DNA of 61,453 bases. Origin: Pseudomonas juntendi. Its GTDB lineage: Bacteria; Pseudomonadota; Gammaproteobacteria; Pseudomonadales; Pseudomonadaceae. This document shows positions 1 to 8,203 of this stretch, piece by piece. The notes below the pieces were generated by a model. It was not told the origin of the DNA. It searched no databases and saw only the letters and a list, made by a program, of their open reading frames with translations. Position 1 is the first letter of the stretch; each line of letters begins with the position of its first letter. Where the stretch lies: the NCBI RefSeq assembly GCF_009932375.1, contig NZ_BLJG01000104.1, forward strand, positions 1 to 61,453, written 5' to 3'. The position numbers and the translations under genes are program-made.

Positions 1-96
1 CCGGCGATCAACGCGAAAAGGGGGCTGTAAGCCTAGACAAGGAGTAAGAGTGCCTGGCATAAGATACTGGCGTTGCAAGCTAGGTTGTGGGACCCT

Positions 97-196
97 GCCG
101 GCCTCTTCGCGGGCTTGCCCGCTCCCACAAGGACCGCACAGTATCTGAAATCTGTGCTGTACCTGTGGGAGCGGGCAAGCCCGCGAAGAGGCCGGC
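97..196. repeat. Inverted pair of P. putida-type REP palindromes
   Basis: The 33-base arm at 97-129 is repeated as its exact reverse complement at 164-196, with 34 bases between. Each arm carries the core gcgggcttgcccgc followed by a tcccaca tail, the usual look of P. putida REP elements, which often occur as head-to-head pairs. The pair lies in the 334-base stretch before the efflux operon. I see no gene in that stretch. Confidence 0.85.
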
Positions 197-334
197 ACAG
201 GAATACTCAGGATATAGAACACTGCAACACCACAGGCTTGTTCTTTACATTTTTTCACACTCGCCCTACAGGTATTAACAGCCGCCCAGCAATGCCTGCC
301 GTAGCATATACCCGGTCATCATCGGAAGATCCGC

Positions 335-1510
335 ATGCCTACTACCCTCTCCCTTCGCCTGCGCCCAGTGGCGCTTCTGGCGTTTCTGAGCCTGTCCCTG
401 GCCGGCTGCGGCAACAGCGCCGAGCAAGACGAACAGGCGCCCACCCCGCAAGTACGGGTGGAAACCCTGCAACTGCAGCCCTTGGCCATCAGCAGCGAAC
501 TCAGTGGCCGCATCCTGGCCCCGCGTACCGCAGAAGTGCGCGCGCGGGTCGCCGGCGTGGTGCTCAAGCGGGTGTACCGTGAAGGCAGCGACGTCAAGCA
601 AGGCGATGTGCTGTTCCTGATCGACCCGGCGCCGTTCAAGGCCGACCACGACAGTGCCCGCGCAACCTTGGCCAAGGCCGAAGCCACTCGCTACCAGGCC
701 CGCCTGCAAGAGCAGCGCTACCGCCAGCTGGTCGACGACAAGGCGGTCAGCCGCCAGGAATACGACAATGCCAAGGCCAGCCTGCTGCAGGCCGATGCCG
801 CCGTAGCCGAAGCCAAGGCGGCACTGGCGCGCGCCCGCCTCAACCTCGGCTATGCCACGGTCACCGCGCCCATCTCCGGGCGCATTGGCCGTGCCCAGGT
901 CACAGAAGGCGCGCTGGTCGGGCAAAACGAGAGCACCCCGCTGGCGACCATCCAGCAGTTGGACCCGATTTACGCCGATGTCACCCAATCCACCCGCGAG
1001 CTCAATGCCCTGCGCCGCGCCTTGCGCGCGGGCGAGCTGCAGCAGGTGGGCGACGGTCAGGCCCGGGCGACGCTGATCCAGGACGACGGCAGCGCCTACC
1101 CACTGCCGGGCAAATTGCTGTTCTCCGACATCAGCGTCGACCCCAGCACCAACCAGATCACCCTGCGCAGCGAGTTCCCCAACCCGGACCTGGACCTGTT
1201 GCCCGGCAGCTACGTGCGCGTGCGCCTCGAGCAGGCCGTGCAACCCCATGGCCTGAGTGTGCCGCAGCGCGCCATCCTGCGTGACAGCGCCGGGGTGCCC
1301 AAGGTACTGGTGGTCGACCCGCAGGCGCGGGTGAGCGAGCGCGAGGTGGTGCTGGGCAATACCCAGGGCGACCGCTGGATCGTCAGCGCCGGCCTGGCCG
1401 CTGGTGAGCGCGTGGTCATCGAGGGCCTGCAGCACGTCAAGGCCGGCGACCAGGTGCAGGTCGACCCCAGCCCACAAACGCCGCCCATCGCACAGCACAA
1501 CGGCCAGTGA
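335..1510 (+). CDS. RND efflux periplasmic adaptor (membrane fusion) lipoprotein
   Basis: This 391-residue protein would bridge an inner-membrane RND pump to an outer-membrane channel. The N-terminus is a lipoprotein signal with lipobox LAGC and the acylated Cys at residue 25. A split lipoyl/barrel-sandwich domain follows (ILAPRTAEVRARVAGVV and later LGYATVTAPISGRIGRA) around an alpha-helical hairpin rich in Ala, Arg and Gln, then beta-barrel and membrane-proximal domains. It is closest in feel to the MexE/MexC/AcrA class. The pump gene starts 11 bases downstream, so the two are co-transcribed. No outer-membrane channel gene or regulator accompanies them in the window, so the partner channel is presumably encoded elsewhere. 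The exported substrate cannot be read from sequence. Confidence 0.93.
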   Translation: MPTTLSLRLRPVALLAFLSLSLAGCGNSAEQDEQAPTPQVRVETLQLQPLAISSELSGRILAPRTAEVRARVAGVVLKRVYREGSDVKQGDVLFLIDPAPFKADHDSARATLAKAEATRYQARLQEQRYRQLVDDKAVSRQEYDNAKASLLQADAAVAEAKAALARARLNLGYATVTAPISGRIGRAQVTEGALVGQNESTPLATIQQLDPIYADVTQSTRELNALRRALRAGELQQVGDGQARATLIQDDGSAYPLPGKLLFSDISVDPSTNQITLRSEFPNPDLDLLPGSYVRVRLEQAVQPHGLSVPQRAILRDSAGVPKVLVVDPQARVSEREVVLGNTQGDRWIVSAGLAAGERVVIEGLQHVKAGDQVQVDPSPQTPPIAQHNGQ

Positions 1511-1521
1511 GGGCCTGACCC

Positions 1522-4500
1522 ATGCCGCAATTCTTCATCGACCGCCCGGTATTCGCCTGGGTGGTCGCGCTGTTCATCCTGCTGGCCGGCGCGCTGGCCA
1601 TCCCGCAACTGCCGGTGGCCCAATACCCCAACGTGGCACCGCCGCAGGTCGAGATCTACGCCGTATACCCCGGCGCCTCGGCAGCCACCATGGACGAAAG
1701 CGTGGTCAGCCTGATCGAACAGGAACTCAACGGCGCCGATAACCTGCTGTACTTCGAATCCCAGAGCAGCCTGGGCAGCGCCACCATTACCGCCACCTTC
1801 GCCCCGGGCACCCACCCGGACCTGGCCCAGGTCGACGTGCAGAACCGCCTGAAGGTGGTCGAGTCCCGCCTGCCGCGGCCGGTCACCCAGCAGGGCCTGC
1901 AGGTCGAGAAGGTGTCCACCGGCTTTCTGCTGCTGGCCACCCTCACCTCCACAGACGGCAAACTCGACGAAACCGCCCTGTCGGACATTCTGGCGCGTAA
2001 CGTGATGGATGAAATACGCCGCCTCAAAGGCGTCGGCAAGGCCCAGCTGTATGGCTCGGAACGGGCCATGCGCATCTGGATCGACCCGCGCAAACTGGTC
2101 GGTTTCAACCTCACGCCCAACGACGTGGCGGACGCCATCGCCGGCCAGAACGCCCAGGTAGCCCCTGGCAGCATTGGCGACCTGCCCAGCCGCAGCACTC
2201 AGGAAATCACGGCCAACGTGGTGGTCAAAGGCCAGCTGAGCACGCCGGATGCGTTCGCCGCCATTGTGCTGCGGGCCAACCCCGACGGCTCCGTGGTCAC
2301 CCTTGGCGATGTCGCCAGGGTGGAAGTCGGCGCACAGGAATACCAGTACGGCACCCGCTTGAACGGCAAGCCGGCCACGGCCTTCAGCGTGCAGCTGGCA
2401 CCGGGCGCCAATGCCATGCAGACCGCCACCCTGGTACGGGCGAAACTGCAGGACCTGGCGCGCTACTTCCCCGAGGGGGTCAGGTACGACATCCCCTACG
2501 ACACCTCGCCGTTCGTCAAGGTGTCGATCGAGCAGGTCATCAGTACCCTGTTCGAAGCCATGCTGCTGGTGTTCGCGGTGATGTTCCTGTTCCTGCAGAA
2601 CCTGCGCTACACGCTGATCCCGACCCTGGTGGTACCGGTGGCACTGATGGGCACCTTCGCCGTGATGCTGGCGCTGGGCTTCTCGATCAACGTGCTGACC
2701 CTGTTCGGCATGGTGCTGGCCATCGGCATCCTGGTCGATGACGCCATCGTGGTGGTGGAAAACGTCGAACGCATCATGGCCGAAGAAGGCTTGCCGCCCC
2801 GGCAAGCCACGCGCAAGGCCATGAGCCAGATCAGCGGCGCGATCATCGGCATCACCCTGGTACTGGTGGCGGTGTTCCTGCCCATGGCCTTCATGCAAGG
2901 GTCGGTGGGTGTGATCTACCAACAGTTTTCGGTCGCCATGGCGGTGTCGATCCTGTTCTCGGCATTCCTCGCCCTCAGCCTGACCCCGGCACTGTGCGCC
3001 ACGCTGCTCAAGCCTGTGGCCAAGGGCGAACAGCATGCACGCAAGGGTTTCTTCGGCTGGTTCAACCGCCGTTTCGAGGGCATGAGCGATGGCTACCAGC
3101 GCTGGGTCATGCAAGCGCTGCAACGCAGCGGGCGCTACCTGTTGCTGTATGCGCTGCTGCTGGGGGCATTGGGCTATGGCTTGAGCCAGCTGCCCACGGC
3201 GTTCCTGCCCACCGAAGACCAGGGCTACACCATTACGGACATCCAGCTGCCGCCTGGCGCCAGCCGCATGCGCACCGAACAGGTGGCCGCCCAGATCGAG
3301 GCGCACAACAGTGAAGAACCGGGGGTCGGCAACACCACACTGATCCTGGGTTTCAGCTTCTCGGGCAGCGGGCAGAACGCTGCGCTGGCCTTCACTACCC
3401 TCAAGGACTGGTCCGAGCGAAGTGCCGAACACACTGCCCAGTCGATTGCCGAGCGCGCCAACCAGGCCTTCACGCAACTCAAGGATGCGGTGGCCTACGC
3501 CGTGCTGCCGCCGCCCATTGACGGGCTTGGCGAGTCGACCGGCTTCGAGTTCCGCCTGCAGGACCGGGGGGGCATGGGCCACCGCGCGCTGATGGCGGCG
3601 CGTGACCAGCTGCTCGAGCAGGCCGGCAAGAGCAAGGTACTGAGCAACGTGCGCGAAGCCTCGCTGGCGGAAAGCCCGCAGGTGCAGCTGGAGATCGACC
3701 GCCGCCAGGCCAATGCCCTGGGCGTGACGTTTGCCGATATCGGCTCGGTACTCGACGTGGCAGTGGGCTCCAGCTACGTCAACGACTTCCCGAACCAGGG
3801 CCGCATGCAGCGCGTGGTGGTGCAGGCCGAAGGCGACCAGCGCAGCCAGGTGCAAGACCTGCTGAACATGCATGTGCGCAACAGCAGCGGCAAGATGGTG
3901 CCGTTGGCCGCGTTCGTCCAGGCCAAATGGGTCAGCGGCCCGGTGCAACTGACGCGTTATAACGGCTACCCGGCGGTGTCGATTTCCGGCGAACCGGCCG
4001 CCGGCTACAGCTCTGGCGAAGCCATGGCCGAAATCGAGCGCCTGGTGGCGCAACTGCCCGCCGGTGCCGGCCTGGAATGGACCGGCCTGTCACTGCAAGA
4101 ACGCCTGTCCGGCAGCCAGGCGCCGATGTTGATGGCGCTGTCGCTGCTGGTGGTGTTCCTGTGCCTGGCTGCGCTGTACGAGAGCTGGTCGATACCCACC
4201 GCAGTGCTACTGGTGGTGCCACTCGGCGTGCTGGGTGCGGTACTGGCGGTAACCCTGCGGGGCATGCCCAACGACGTGTTCTTCAAGGTCGGCCTGATCA
4301 CCTTGATCGGCCTGTCGGCGAAGAACGCCATTCTGATCATCGAGTTCGCCAAGCACCTGGTCGACCAGGGCGTGGACGCCGCCGATGCCGCCGTACAGGC
4401 CGCCCGCCTGCGCCTGCGGCCGATCGTGATGACATCGCTGGCGTTCATCCTCGGCGTGGTGCCCTTGGCGATCGCCAGCGGTGCCAGCTCGGCGAGCCAA

Positions 4501-4647
4501 CAGGCGATCGGCACCGGGGTTATCGGCGGCATGCTGAGCGCAACGTTGGCGGTGGTATTCGTGCCGGTGTTCTTCGTCAGCGTGATGCGGCTGGCTGGCA
4601 CGCGCAAAACCACAACGGCCGGCGAGGCGCTGCACGACAGCCCCTGA
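1522..4647 (+). CDS. RND multidrug efflux permease (HAE1 family)
   Basis: This is a 1041-residue inner-membrane proton/drug antiporter, about the length of AcrB/MexB. It begins MPQFFIDRPVFAWVVALFI, the standard first transmembrane helix. The two halves each carry a large periplasmic loop. The proton-relay residues are visible: paired Asp in GILVDDAIVVVENVER (TM4) and the Lys in GLSAKNAILIIEFAK (TM10). It follows the adaptor gene by 11 bases. A hairpin just after the stop codon probably ends the operon. Family assignment is firm; substrate range is unknown. Confidence 0.95.
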   Translation: MPQFFIDRPVFAWVVALFILLAGALAIPQLPVAQYPNVAPPQVEIYAVYPGASAATMDESVVSLIEQELNGADNLLYFESQSSLGSATITATFAPGTHPDLAQVDVQNRLKVVESRLPRPVTQQGLQVEKVSTGFLLLATLTSTDGKLDETALSDILARNVMDEIRRLKGVGKAQLYGSERAMRIWIDPRKLVGFNLTPNDVADAIAGQNAQVAPGSIGDLPSRSTQEITANVVVKGQLSTPDAFAAIVLRANPDGSVVTLGDVARVEVGAQEYQYGTRLNGKPATAFSVQLAPGANAMQTATLVRAKLQDLARYFPEGVRYDIPYDTSPFVKVSIEQVISTLFEAMLLVFAVMFLFLQNLRYTLIPTLVVPVALMGTFAVMLALGFSINVLTLFGMVLAIGILVDDAIVVVENVERIMAEEGLPPRQATRKAMSQISGAIIGITLVLVAVFLPMAFMQGSVGVIYQQFSVAMAVSILFSAFLALSLTPALCATLLKPVAKGEQHARKGFFGWFNRRFEGMSDGYQRWVMQALQRSGRYLLLYALLLGALGYGLSQLPTAFLPTEDQGYTITDIQLPPGASRMRTEQVAAQIEAHNSEEPGVGNTTLILGFSFSGSGQNAALAFTTLKDWSERSAEHTAQSIAERANQAFTQLKDAVAYAVLPPPIDGLGESTGFEFRLQDRGGMGHRALMAARDQLLEQAGKSKVLSNVREASLAESPQVQLEIDRRQANALGVTFADIGSVLDVAVGSSYVNDFPNQGRMQRVVVQAEGDQRSQVQDLLNMHVRNSSGKMVPLAAFVQAKWVSGPVQLTRYNGYPAVSISGEPAAGYSSGEAMAEIERLVAQLPAGAGLEWTGLSLQERLSGSQAPMLMALSLLVVFLCLAALYESWSIPTAVLLVVPLGVLGAVLAVTLRGMPNDVFFKVGLITLIGLSAKNAILIIEFAKHLVDQGVDAADAAVQAARLRLRPIVMTSLAFILGVVPLAIASGASSASQQAIGTGVIGGMLSATLAVVFVPVFFVSVMRLAGTRKTTTAGEALHDSP

Positions 4648-4648
4648 A

Positions 4649-4670
4649 TGAGGGTCCCCAGGGACCCTCT
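4649..4670. terminator. Hairpin between convergent genes
   Basis: The dyad gagggtcc / ggaccctc (arms about 4650-4657 and 4662-4669, 4-base loop) sits between the convergent RND permease and HU genes. The T-run after it is weak on either strand, so it is only a likely bidirectional terminator. Confidence 0.5.
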
Positions 4671-4674
4671 GCGT

Positions 4675-4986
4675 TCACTTGCGGGGTTTGGTGTTGGCCT
4701 CGGACTCCCCGCGGAATCTGACGGCATCCTTCAGATCCTTGCCAGCTCGAAACTTGACCGTCATCGCCGCAGGTATGTTCAACGGTTTGCCAGATCGCGG
4801 GTCCCTGCCGACCCGCGCTGACCTTCGGACGGTCTCGAACTTGCCGAAACCCACCAAAGTGACAGGCGTGTGTGTGCTCAGCGACGCCTTGACCCCATCG
4901 ATGAAGGCATCGACGGCCTTTTGGGCCATTGCCTGGCTGAGTACGGCGCGCGCTGCTACCTGTTCAATAAGTTGCGCTTTGTTCAA
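4675..4986 (-). CDS. HU-family histone-like DNA-binding protein
   Basis: HU proteins bind and bend DNA without sequence specificity. The 103-residue product starts (M)NKAQLIEQVAARAV, exactly where HU proteins normally begin, and holds VGFGKFETVRRSARVGRDP and the DNA-binding arm motif RSGKPLNIPA. A longer frame opens at an ATG at 5019. I chose the TTG at 4986 because a strong AAGGAG lies 7 bases before it and the extra residues MRASKTPRRRQ have no counterpart in the family. A C-terminal tail after the arm (ESEANTKPRK) is longer than in typical 90-residue HU. It may be the protein called HupN in P. putida, but I cannot confirm the name. It runs convergent to the RND operon and divergent from mobA. 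Confidence 0.88.
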   Translation of the reverse strand: MNKAQLIEQVAARAVLSQAMAQKAVDAFIDGVKASLSTHTPVTLVGFGKFETVRRSARVGRDPRSGKPLNIPAAMTVKFRAGKDLKDAVRFRGESEANTKPRK

Positions 4987-4993
4987 TTGCCTT

Positions 4994-4999
4994 CTCCTT
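4994..4999 (-). promoter_or_regulatory. Ribosome binding site deciding the HU start
   Basis: AAGGAG on the minus strand, 7 bases before the TTG codon at 4986. It supports the short HU form over the ATG at 5019, which would place this site inside the coding region. Confidence 0.6.
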
Positions 5000-5172
5000 G
5001 GAGTCTTGCTTGCCCTCATTGCGAGCGCAAGGCTGCAGCCCTATTCAAGGGAGAAGCAGCGGCGGGCACAACTGGCAAAAATGTCAGTGCCCTGGCCCCG
5101 CGTTCACGTCCGCTGGACAACCGCTGTCGTGCGTGTGAGGGTTGCCTTCGTGCCTGCCTCGGACTTTAGCCA

Positions 5173-5763
5173 ATGACTGAACAATTGCTCACTTGCTCTG
5201 CCCTGATCCTCGCGGGGGGCCGCGGGCAACGTATGGGCGGCCGGGACAAGGGCTTGATCAGCTGGCAGGGCGAGCCCCTGGTGGCCGCAATCCATCGCGT
5301 GCTGCGGCCCCTGACTGACGACCTGGTGATTTCCTGCAACCGCAACCAGCAGGCCTACCGGGTGTATGCCGACCAGTTGGTGGGCGATGCCGACAACGAC
5401 TTCCCCGGGCCGCTGGCGGGGGTGATTGCCGGGCTGAAGGTGGCGCGGCATGCATGGGTGGTGGTGCTGGCCTGCGATGCGCCGCTGGTCGACCGCGCAC
5501 TGATCGAGGACCTGCTGCGGGTTGCTGCGGCCAATGACAGTGCCGCGATGGCGCACCAGGGCGGCTACTGGCAGCCGATGTTCAGCGTACTGCCGCGCCG
5601 GTTGCTGCCGGTGCTGGAGCAAGCCTGGGCCGAGGGTGAGCGGAGCTTGCAGAAGGCCCTGTTGCGCACCAAGGTGCAAGCGCTTGAGTGCAGCGCAGAC
5701 GATCGCCGCTTGAGCAACTTCAACAGCCCCGAGTTGCTGCAGGAACACGCGCAATCTCGCTGA
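5173..5763 (+). CDS. mobA: Molybdenum cofactor guanylyltransferase MobA
   Basis: MobA attaches GMP from GTP to molybdopterin to give the bis-MGD cofactor of DMSO-reductase-type enzymes. The 196-residue length is normal. The nucleotidyltransferase signature LILAGGRGQRMGGRDKGL starts near residue 11 with the conserved Lys. DFPGPLAGVIAGL and VVVLACDAPLV follow with the catalytic-site Asp residues. The ribosome site before the ATG is weak. It is divergent from the HU gene across about 185 bases. No other molybdopterin gene is adjacent. Confidence 0.92.
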   Translation: MTEQLLTCSALILAGGRGQRMGGRDKGLISWQGEPLVAAIHRVLRPLTDDLVISCNRNQQAYRVYADQLVGDADNDFPGPLAGVIAGLKVARHAWVVVLACDAPLVDRALIEDLLRVAAANDSAAMAHQGGYWQPMFSVLPRRLLPVLEQAWAEGERSLQKALLRTKVQALECSADDRRLSNFNSPELLQEHAQSR

Positions 5764-5885
5764 TCGCCGGCCCGGCGCAGCGGCCCCCATCGCTTGTTGC
5801 GCTTACCGCTCGTCGCCCGAACGGCACCCAGCGCAGCTCACCAGGCCAAACGAATGACAGATCATCCGCACGATGGAGATATCCC

Positions 5886-6194
5886 ATGATCCGCATTCGC
5901 CCACTCTCTCTGTGCCTGGCACTGGCGCTGACCCCACTCGCTGGCACCAGCTTCGCCGCCACGGCCACCAACACCGACAGCCACCCACAGACCGACCAAT
6001 CTGGCGGCAAGACTGCCGGTGAGGGCAGCAGCGTCAACACCCCTGGCAGCGGCAAAAGCAATGACAGTAGCGACACCGGCAGCAGCACCGATGCCGCCGA
6101 TGGCGCCACGGGCGGCTCCAACAGCACCGGCGAGGCTACTGGCTCGGGTGCCGGCGCCAGCGGTGGCACCGCTGAAGATCAGGACAGCCGTTGA
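5886..6194 (+). CDS. Secreted low-complexity Ser/Thr/Gly-rich small protein
   Basis: The product has 102 residues. It has a clear Sec signal peptide (MIRIRPLSLCLALALTPLAG, cleavage likely after TSFA) followed by about 78 residues made almost entirely of Ser, Thr, Gly, Ala, Asp and Asn, with no Cys and no aromatic residues. The mature part looks disordered. The ATG at 5886 follows a ggag site; an in-frame opening further upstream overlaps mobA and is not needed. Function is unknown. Its composition resembles hypothetical periplasmic proteins common in Pseudomonas. Confidence 0.7.
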   Translation: MIRIRPLSLCLALALTPLAGTSFAATATNTDSHPQTDQSGGKTAGEGSSVNTPGSGKSNDSSDTGSSTDAADGATGGSNSTGEATGSGAGASGGTAEDQDSR

Positions 6195-6306
6195 CAGGGC
6201 CGTTTAACCATTCAGTACACAAATAAATGATTGAACACATAGTATTTATCCATTGAATGGCCCAGCCGAACTGCAGTAAGCTCGGGCTCATTCACTGGAG
6301 CGCAAC

Positions 6307-6426
6307 ATGCCAACACACATCCGCCACCTCGCCAACCACACCGGTCGCCAACCGCGCCCTGTGCTGGCCGTTGCCGGCTGCGTAGCTCCAGCAAGCTATT
6401 ACTTCGGGTATTGGTTTAGCCACTAG
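6307..6426 (+). CDS. Candidate aromatic leader peptide 1 (attenuation)
   Basis: This is a 39-codon ORF with a ggag site 8 bases before the ATG. It ends in a run dense in aromatic codons, ASYYFGYWFSH then TAG (two Tyr, Phe, Gly, Tyr, Trp, Phe). A hairpin with arms ggcgcc at 6426-6431 and 6443-6448 starts at the last base of the stop codon. A strong intrinsic terminator follows at 6483-6516. The next full gene is DAHP synthase, first enzyme of aromatic amino acid synthesis. This layout is the classic one for ribosome-stalling attenuation: stalling on scarce charged tRNA would change which hairpin forms. The sequence shows the ORF and hairpins; the regulatory role is inference. Confidence 0.6.
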   Translation: MPTHIRHLANHTGRQPRPVLAVAGCVAPASYYFGYWFSH

Positions 6427-6482
6427 GCGCCGATACCTGCACGGCGCCCACCTTCGAGGGGCCGCCGAACATGAGAATACTC

Positions 6483-6516
6483 AAACCCCCGGTCGGCTAC
6501 CCGACCGGGGGTTTTG
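6483..6516 (+). terminator. Intrinsic terminator, probable attenuator of DAHP synthase gene
   Basis: An 11-bp GC-rich stem (cccccggtcgg / ccgaccggggg) with a 4-base loop is followed by tttt. It lies after leader ORF 1 and about 250 bases before the DAHP synthase start, so it can end transcription before the gene. It may be a true attenuator rather than the end of an upstream unit, since the only ORF before it is the aromatic-rich 39-codon one. Confidence 0.75.
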
Positions 6517-6564
6517 CGTTTCAGGCCTTTGAAAAAACCATCGATTCACATTGAGGACCGCTTC

Positions 6565-6714
6565 ATGAACTACGCCACCTATTACTACGCCGACACCTAC
6601 ACCTGGCGATTTAGCCAATCCCGCTCGGGCCAGCCAGCCGCCTCCGATCGGTCTTGCACAGGTGGCAATGCAGCAGCCAACAGTAATTCAACGATCTGTC
6701 GAACACCTCGATAG
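6565..6714 (+). CDS. Candidate aromatic leader peptide 2
   Basis: This is a 49-codon ORF beginning MNYATYYYADTYTWRF: five Tyr, one Trp and one Phe in the first 16 codons. A gagg site stands 9 bases before the ATG. It lies between the attenuator terminator and the DAHP synthase gene, and its stop codon is 48 bases before that gene's ATG. The rest (SQSRSGQPAASDRS...) is unremarkable. A GC-rich hairpin (gcggg/cccgc, about 6725-6740) stands between its stop and the gene's ribosome site. It may act as a second sensing step, on transcription or on translation of the next gene. That it is translated is an inference from the codon pattern and ribosome site. Confidence 0.55.
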   Translation: MNYATYYYADTYTWRFSQSRSGQPAASDRSCTGGNAAANSNSTICRTPR

Positions 6715-6762
6715 GGCCGACCGCGCGGGCCAGCCCCCGCCGTCCGCCCAGGGAAAAATGCC

Positions 6763-7824
6763 ATGCACGCCTCCAGCCTCGCCCTGCCCCTGACCCAGCC
6801 GCAAGCGGCCAACACCGCAGTCAGCAAACGCCTCCCCAGTGCGCACCTGCTCAAGCAGCAAATGCCGCTCGCCACAGACCTGGCCCAGCAAGTACATGCC
6901 CACCGCCAGGCTATCCGCAACATCCTCGAAGGCCACGATCAGCGCCTGCTGGTGATCGTCGGCCCCTGCTCGATCCACGACCCGCGCGCCGCGCTGGAAT
7001 ACGCCGACCGCCTGGCCGCCCTCAGCCGCGACGTAGACGACAAGCTGCTGTTGGTGATGCGCGCCTACGTCGAAAAACCGCGTACCACGGTGGGCTGGAA
7101 AGGCCTGGCGTATGACCCGCACCTGGATGGCAGCGACGACATGCATGCCGGCATCGCCCTGTCTCGCGGGCTGATGCTGAGCATGATCGAGCGCGGCCTG
7201 CCCATCGCCACCGAGTTGCTGCAACCGCTGGCAGCGGGCTACTTCGACGACCTGCTGGCCTGGGCAGCGGTCGGCGCGCGTACCACCGAATCGCAGATCC
7301 ACCGCGAAATGGTCAGTGGCCTGGCGCTGCCAGTGGGCTTCAAGAACGGCACCGACGGTGGTATCGCCGTAGCCAGCGACGCCATGCGCAGCGCCGCACA
7401 CCCGCACCGCCACTTCGGCCTGGACGCGCAAGGCCACCCGGCGATCATCGAAACCCTGGGCAACCCCGACACCCACCTGGTACTGCGCGGCGGCCACAAA
7501 GGGCCCAACTACGATGCCCCTAGCATTGCCCTGGCCCGCCAGGCGCTGGCCAAGGCTGGCTTGCAGCCGCGGATCATGGTCGATTGCAGCCATGCCAACA
7601 GCGGCAAGGACCCAGCGCGCCAGCCTGCGGTGTTCAATGAGGTGCTGGCGCAACGCCTGAGCGGCGACCGCTCGCTGGTGGGCGTGATGATCGAAGGCCA
7701 CCTGTTCGACGGTTGCCAGGCGCTGGGCAAGGGCGCCCTGAAGTACGGCGTGTCGATCACCGACGGCTGCCTGGGTTGGGCCTCGACCGAAACGCTGTTG
7801 CGCGAAGCCGCACAACAACTGTGA
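6763..7824 (+). CDS. aroF: 3-deoxy-7-phosphoheptulonate (DAHP) synthase, class I (AroF/AroG type)
   Basis: It joins phosphoenolpyruvate and erythrose-4-phosphate, the first step of the shikimate pathway. The 353-residue length fits the E. coli AroF/G/H family. Signature segments are GPCSIHDPRAALEYADRL near residue 66, RAYVEKPRTTVGWKG, GFKNGTDGG, and the metal/phosphate segment MVDCSHANSGKDP. The ATG at 6763 has an aggg site at normal spacing; an ATG five bases earlier is out of frame. Which aromatic amino acid inhibits it cannot be read reliably. The upstream leader ORFs carry Tyr, Phe and Trp codons together, Tyr being most frequent. The symbol aroF is by family resemblance. Confidence 0.93.
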   Translation: MHASSLALPLTQPQAANTAVSKRLPSAHLLKQQMPLATDLAQQVHAHRQAIRNILEGHDQRLLVIVGPCSIHDPRAALEYADRLAALSRDVDDKLLLVMRAYVEKPRTTVGWKGLAYDPHLDGSDDMHAGIALSRGLMLSMIERGLPIATELLQPLAAGYFDDLLAWAAVGARTTESQIHREMVSGLALPVGFKNGTDGGIAVASDAMRSAAHPHRHFGLDAQGHPAIIETLGNPDTHLVLRGGHKGPNYDAPSIALARQALAKAGLQPRIMVDCSHANSGKDPARQPAVFNEVLAQRLSGDRSLVGVMIEGHLFDGCQALGKGALKYGVSITDGCLGWASTETLLREAAQQL

Positions 7825-7904
7825 GCCGATGGTTGCAAGCCTGGCGAGACATACCCCGGACAAGTGCGCTAGGCTTGCACTTTTTACCCCAAGGAGCAGT
7901 ACCC

Positions 7905-8186
7905 ATGGCCCGTGCAACCGCCCGTCACATCCTCGTTGCCAGCGAAGACAAGTGCAACGAACTGAAAGCCCAGATCGAAGCCGGTGCCGATTTCGCTGAA
8001 ATCGCCAAAGCCAACTCCACCTGCCCGTCCAGCCGCCAGGGCGGTGACCTGGGTTCGTTCGGCCCAGGCCAGATGGTCAAGGAATTCGACACCGTGGTGT
8101 TCAGCGCACCTGTGAATACCGTGCAAGGCCCGGTAAAGACCCAGTTCGGCTACCACCTGCTGGAAGTCACCAGCCGTCAGGACTAA
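7905..8186 (+). CDS. ppiC: Parvulin-type peptidyl-prolyl cis-trans isomerase (PpiC-like)
   Basis: A single-domain parvulin of 93 residues, the size of E. coli PpiC; it speeds cis-trans isomerisation before proline. Visible family residues are ARHILV at the N-terminus, the STCPS segment with the active-site Cys, GGDLGSFGPGQMV, and the FGYHLLEV end with the conserved His. No signal peptide, so cytosolic. I use the ATG at 7905 because AAGGAG lies 8 bases before it; the longer open frame overlaps the DAHP synthase gene. A second parvulin gene of the same size lies at 16216. Confidence 0.93.
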   Translation: MARATARHILVASEDKCNELKAQIEAGADFAEIAKANSTCPSSRQGGDLGSFGPGQMVKEFDTVVFSAPVNTVQGPVKTQFGYHLLEVTSRQD

Positions 8187-8203
8187 GCAGCCAACAGCTG
8201 TTC

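Noticed and set aside
73..582. ORF over the REP pair and the start of the adaptor gene
   Set aside because: Runs through the palindromes and into another frame of a clear gene.
1210..4053. 947-codon open frame antisense to the RND pump
   Set aside because: It is a shadow of the GC-rich pump gene: His/Gln/Ala-rich, no homology, no ribosome site.
6191..6221. Sigma-70 promoter with perfect TTGACA before the leader ORFs
   Set aside because: The best -10 candidate is poor at 17-19 base spacing and the box overlaps the previous stop codon; not called.
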